This document shows, piece by piece, positions 35,434 to 38,904 of a stretch of DNA of 38,904 nt. Made by a program: the position numbers and the translations under genes. The notes beneath the pieces were generated by a model. It saw nothing but the letters and a program-made list of their open reading frames with translations. It searched no databases and was not told the DNA's origin. Numbering within the stretch: position 1 is the first letter of the stretch; each line of letters starts with the position of its first letter. This DNA comes from Bacteroidota bacterium. GTDB lineage: Bacteria; Bacteroidota; Bacteroidia; Chitinophagales; Chitinophagaceae. The DNA lies in the NCBI GenBank assembly GCA_013289015.1, contig JABDAV010000020.1:1-38904 (forward strand), read 5' to 3'.

Positions 35434-38400
35434 CTATTCGCTTATCTCCGTTTTATGCGCTTTGTGTTTGCCGGATATAAATGAATACATCGCAGGAATT
35501 ACAAATAATGTAAGTATCAATGAAAATAAAATTCCGCCTACCACAACAATTCCTAAAGGCACGCGGCTGCTGGCCGATGCACCCAGGTTCATAGCAATAG
35601 GTAAAGCACCCAATGAGGTTGCAAGGCTCGTCATTAATATCGGTCGTAAACGCTGGTTGGCAGCTTCAATTACTGCTTCATGTTTTGCCATTCCCTGCTC
35701 ACGTTTTTGGTTGGCAAACTCAACGATTAAAATTCCATTTTTCGTTACCAGGCCAACTAACATGATCATTCCTATTTCAGAAAATATGTTTAGTGTTTGA
35801 CCAAATATCCATAAACTTAGTAATGCACCTGCTAATGCTAATGGCACTGTAACCATAATCGTAAACGGATCAAGAAAACTTTCAAACTGTGCAGCAAGAA
35901 CTAAATAAATTAATAATAGTGCAAGCGTAAAAGCGAAACCAATATTAGATGAACTTTCAGCATAATCTCTTGATGGACCACTCAACGCTGTCTGAAAACT
36001 TTCATCTAAATTTTTATCAGCAATTGCCTGCATGGCTTTAATGCCATCACCAATTGTTTTGCCCTCTGCAAGCGAAGCAGAGATTGTTGCGGCTTTATAC
36101 CGGTTGAAGTGATACAACGTAGTGGGGCTGCTGCTTTCAACCAAATTCACAACAGAACTCAAAGGAATGTTTTGCCCGCTTGCGTTGCGCACATACAAGC
36201 GTGAAATGTCTGCAGGTTTGTTTCTGTCCGAATGCTCAACCTGTGCAATTACCTGGTATTGGTCGCTGCCCATAATAAAATAAGCAAGACGGCCGCCACT
36301 GAATGCAGCCTGTATGGCAGCCACAACATCTTCTGTTGTTAAACCAAGATCTTTTACTTTCATCCTGTCGACAGACAATTGTATTTCAGGCCGGTTGAAT
36401 TTAAGATTTGCATCTACACTGGAACTTGAGAAAGTGGGGTCTTGCCTTGCTGCATCCAAAAATTTTGGAACTACCTGCTTCAACTTATCAAAATCCATAT
36501 TTTCCAACACAAACTGAACAGGCAAACTGCCTCTTGATCCTGAGCCAACTGCTATGGTTTGATCTTGCGTTGCAACTATTCTTGCGTCATTAAACCTTCT
36601 CATTTTTTTCTGAAGATCATTTGCAATCTGATCCTGGCTTCTGTTCCTGTCTTTCGGATCTACCAATCCAAGACGCGGCTGCGATGTATTTGTTCCACCG
36701 CTGCCTCCGCCTCCACCCGGAGTTCTCAAATAAACATAATCTCTTTCAGGAACAGAATCGTATAAATAATCACCAATGGAATTTGTAATAGCCTGCATGT
36801 AGGGATAGCTGGTGCCTTCGGCAGCTGTAACATTTAAACGTATGGTGCTGTGATCTTCCAAAGGCGCTATCTCGCTTTGCAGGCTGCCCATCATTATCCA
36901 AATGATTACCCCACATATTGCAATGATGATAAAAGCTATCCAGCGCACTTTCATGAATTCTTCAAGCAAACGCCGGTAACCATTTTCCATGCCCTGGAAG
37001 AATGGTTCGGTGCGTTCGTAAAATCTTCCGTGACCAGCTTTTTTTCCTGTTAAATAAACATTTAAAACAGGTGTTATGGTAAGTGATACAAAGGCAGAGA
37101 CTAATACAGCACAAGCCAGCGTAACACCAAATTCGCGAAATAATCTTCCAATAAATCCTTCAAGGAAGATTACAGGCAGAAATACAATTGCTAATGTTAT
37201 TGATGTAGATACTACTGCGAAGAAAATTTCTTTACTACCCTCCAAAGCTGCTTTGCGAATCGGCAAACCACTCTCCAGTTTTCTGAAAATATTTTCCGTG
37301 ACCACAATACCGTCATCCACCACCAAACCTGTTGCCAGCACAATGCCCAATAAGGTAAGCACATTAATGGTAAAGCCGGCAATGTACATGATAAAGAAAG
37401 TGAAGATGAGCGATATGGGTATGTCTATTAACGGGCGCACTGCGATAAGCCAGTTTCGAAAAAATATAAAAATTACCAGCACTACCAATATAAAGGAGAT
37501 AATGAGGGTCTCCTTTACTTCTGCAAGCGAATTGCGTATATTTTGTGTGTAATCACTTAATATTTTTATCTGGATATCACTTTTATTTGATTTTTGAATA
37601 TCGTCAAGGCGTTTATAAAACTCATCTGCAATGGCGATATTATTCGCGCCGGGCTGGGGTATTACATACAGGCCAACAGCATCCACACCATTGTATTTCC
37701 AGCTTTGCTCATAATTTTCGGCGCCTAATTCAACATTGGCAACGTCACTTAAACGCACAATACCTGTACTGTCTTCACGAATAATCAAATCGCGGAATTG
37801 CTGTTCGGTGGTTAAGCGGCCAACGGTGCGAATGGTAAGTTCAGTATTGTTACCATAAATTTTCCCGGGCGGCAAATCAATGTTCTCCCGGTTTAATGCA
37901 TCTGATATATCTGTGAACGAAACATTGTATGTGTTCATTTTATCCGGATCGAGCCAAAGCCGCATCGCATAACGTTTCTGGCCGTACAGGCCAACAGAGC
38001 TTACTCCATTTATTGTTTGGAATTGCTGCTGTAAAACATTCTCTCCGTAATCACTCAACTCCAGTAAACTTTTGGTGGGACTTTGTAATGCAAGTATCAA
38101 AATAGGGTCACTGTTGGCATCTGCTTTTGAAACCACCGGAGGCGCATCTATATCCTGTGGTAAACTGCGTGCTGCCTGGCTTACTTTATCACGTACATCG
38201 CTTGCAGCTGCTTCCAGGTCAACACCTAAATTAAATTCAACTGTTATCTGGCTGCTGCCTAATGAGCTTGATGAGGTAAGTGTGCGTATGCCCGGAATTC
38301 CGTTGATCTGTTTTTCCAGCGGTTCTGTTATCTGGCTTTCAATTATGTCAGCATTGGCGCCGGTATAAGAAGTGCTTACTGTAACCACAGCGGGATCGAT

Positions 38401-38517
38401 GGCAGGATAATCTCTTACGGCAAGAAATGTAAAACCGGTAACACCAAACACGATAATCATTATATTCATCACCGTGGCAAGTACAGGGCGCTTGAGCGAT
38501 AATTCAGAAATATTCAT
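35434..38517 (-). CDS. RND efflux transporter permease (AcrB-like)
   Basis: A 1027-aa full-length hydrophobe/amphiphile-efflux RND pump with the expected 12 membrane segments and two large periplasmic loops. The proton-relay residues are visible: two Asp in TM4 (LATGLVVDDGIVVTEN) and Lys in TM10 (VGLVTKNGILIVEF). Near TM1 is LKRPVLATVMNIMIIVFG. It should work with a periplasmic adaptor and an outer-membrane channel, but neither is adjacent: 5' of it lie about 280 bases without a minus-strand gene, and 3' is the amidohydrolase. The partners may be encoded elsewhere. Confidence 0.95.
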   Translation of the reverse strand: MNISELSLKRPVLATVMNIMIIVFGVTGFTFLAVRDYPAIDPAVVTVSTSYTGANADIIESQITEPLEKQINGIPGIRTLTSSSSLGSSQITVEFNLGVDLEAAASDVRDKVSQAARSLPQDIDAPPVVSKADANSDPILILALQSPTKSLLELSDYGENVLQQQFQTINGVSSVGLYGQKRYAMRLWLDPDKMNTYNVSFTDISDALNRENIDLPPGKIYGNNTELTIRTVGRLTTEQQFRDLIIREDSTGIVRLSDVANVELGAENYEQSWKYNGVDAVGLYVIPQPGANNIAIADEFYKRLDDIQKSNKSDIQIKILSDYTQNIRNSLAEVKETLIISFILVVLVIFIFFRNWLIAVRPLIDIPISLIFTFFIMYIAGFTINVLTLLGIVLATGLVVDDGIVVTENIFRKLESGLPIRKAALEGSKEIFFAVVSTSITLAIVFLPVIFLEGFIGRLFREFGVTLACAVLVSAFVSLTITPVLNVYLTGKKAGHGRFYERTEPFFQGMENGYRRLLEEFMKVRWIAFIIIAICGVIIWIMMGSLQSEIAPLEDHSTIRLNVTAAEGTSYPYMQAITNSIGDYLYDSVPERDYVYLRTPGGGGGSGGTNTSQPRLGLVDPKDRNRSQDQIANDLQKKMRRFNDARIVATQDQTIAVGSGSRGSLPVQFVLENMDFDKLKQVVPKFLDAARQDPTFSSSSVDANLKFNRPEIQLSVDRMKVKDLGLTTEDVVAAIQAAFSGGRLAYFIMGSDQYQVIAQVEHSDRNKPADISRLYVRNASGQNIPLSSVVNLVESSSPTTLYHFNRYKAATISASLAEGKTIGDGIKAMQAIADKNLDESFQTALSGPSRDYAESSSNIGFAFTLALLLIYLVLAAQFESFLDPFTIMVTVPLALAGALLSLWIFGQTLNIFSEIGMIMLVGLVTKNGILIVEFANQKREQGMAKHEAVIEAANQRLRPILMTSLATSLGALPIAMNLGASASSRVPLGIVVVGGILFSLILTLFVIPAMYSFISGKHKAHKTEISE

Positions 38518-38797
38518 CTAATGAAAAATGATTGATGAATGGTGAACAATGATGTTGCTTTGTAACGGTTCGATAAATATCGCTTGCTTATAATTTTCAC
38601 TGGTCATCATTTTTATGTTATCAACTTTTGTACTTCGTGGCATTCCGTAGCGGCGGATCACACAACTTGTACTTTTGAACATTCATCAGCAAATCTATTT
38701 ACACAATTGTAAATTCTTTCAAAAAGACTGCTATAAAAATATTATGATACGAAATAGGAAAATGTTGAGATGAAAAGGTTTGGTGACATTCGAAAAA
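38518..38797. other. Upstream region of the RND pump
   Basis: No gene seen. Minus strand has TAGATTTG at 38690-38697, a perfect TAnnTTTG, with TTTG about 22 bases upstream (longer than usual), which could start the RND transcript with a leader of about 165 bases. The words cttttgtacttc and cttgtactttt near 38624-38675 are a short imperfect duplication. Confidence 0.4.
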
Positions 38798-38825
38798 ATG
38801 TTTGTATTTTATTCAAACAACAATT

Positions 38826-38904
38826 ATGTCGACGGAAGCTTTAAAAAACAAATAGCCAAAAGCCTAAATGAATTGGATGAAGCACATCTTAAACAGGTGT
38901 ACAA
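38826..38904 (+). CDS. Partial CDS at window edge, apparent frameshift
   Basis: ATG 38826 reads MSTEALKNK and stops at 38853. With one extra A in the run at 38843-38848 (six A present, seven needed) it would read MSTEALKKQIAKSLNELDEA and stay open to the window end. That looks like the start of a small helical antitoxin-like or hypothetical protein. Without a correction the downstream frame is open from ATG 38798. Which start is real cannot be decided here, since the gene continues beyond the window. Confidence 0.45.

Noticed and set aside
37076-37552. 158-aa frame antisense to the RND pump
   Set aside because: Shadow of a conserved membrane-protein gene; Thr/Ser/Lys-rich with no domain.

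Overview
The window looks like chromosomal DNA of a Bacteroidota bacterium, most likely near the family Chitinophagaceae (genus not determinable here). The signs are many upstream regions carrying the Bacteroidota -7 promoter word TAnnTTTG, a remnant of a type IX secretion C-terminal sorting domain, lipoproteins of Bacteroidota style, an 82-residue F1 epsilon subunit lacking the helical tail, and atpD-atpC standing apart from the other ATP synthase genes. No tRNA, rRNA, CRISPR array, prophage or intact insertion sequence was recognised.

Layout. 1-10 kb: a GH63-like glucosidase, a LamG lipoprotein, an NTF2-like secreted protein, an aldo/keto reductase divergent from an AraC regulator, a phytanoyl-CoA-dioxygenase-family enzyme divergent from a second AraC regulator, and small stress-type proteins (DUF1330, DinB-like with an apparent frameshift, SRPBCC). 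10-13 kb: small hypothetical genes, an orphan T9SS sorting-domain remnant, a cold-shock protein and Fe/Mn superoxide dismutase. 13-19 kb: a minus-strand run with an AsmA-like protein, a lipoprotein alpha/beta hydrolase and a TadA-like deaminase as one operon, preceded by an esterase and a lone ParA-type ATPase. 19-24.5 kb: a sulfation locus, with three sulfotransferases on the plus strand facing a minus-strand cysC-sat operon that makes PAPS; an ABC ATPase lies divergently beside it. 25-27.6 kb: two intact LamG lipoproteins in tandem and a third broken copy that runs into the 3' end of an IS1182-like transposase. 27.7-38.9 kb: a TylF-type methyltransferase, uvrA, atpC-atpD, a zinc alcohol dehydrogenase, an amidohydrolase, a complete RND efflux pump, and a partial, apparently frameshifted gene at the right edge.

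How genes work together. The clearest local system is sulfation: APS kinase and ATP sulfurylase convert sulfate to PAPS, and the three sulfotransferases can consume it. No sulfite-forming reductase gene is in the window, which fits sulfonation of an unknown acceptor. The four LamG copies share a pair of cysteines that is kept or lost together. G-rich hairpin repeats sit at several gene ends, including inverted copies directly after the two outermost genes of the block holding the ABC ATPase and the sulfotransferases. Two candidate one-base homopolymer frameshifts (about 9884 and 38848) could be real or sequencing error.
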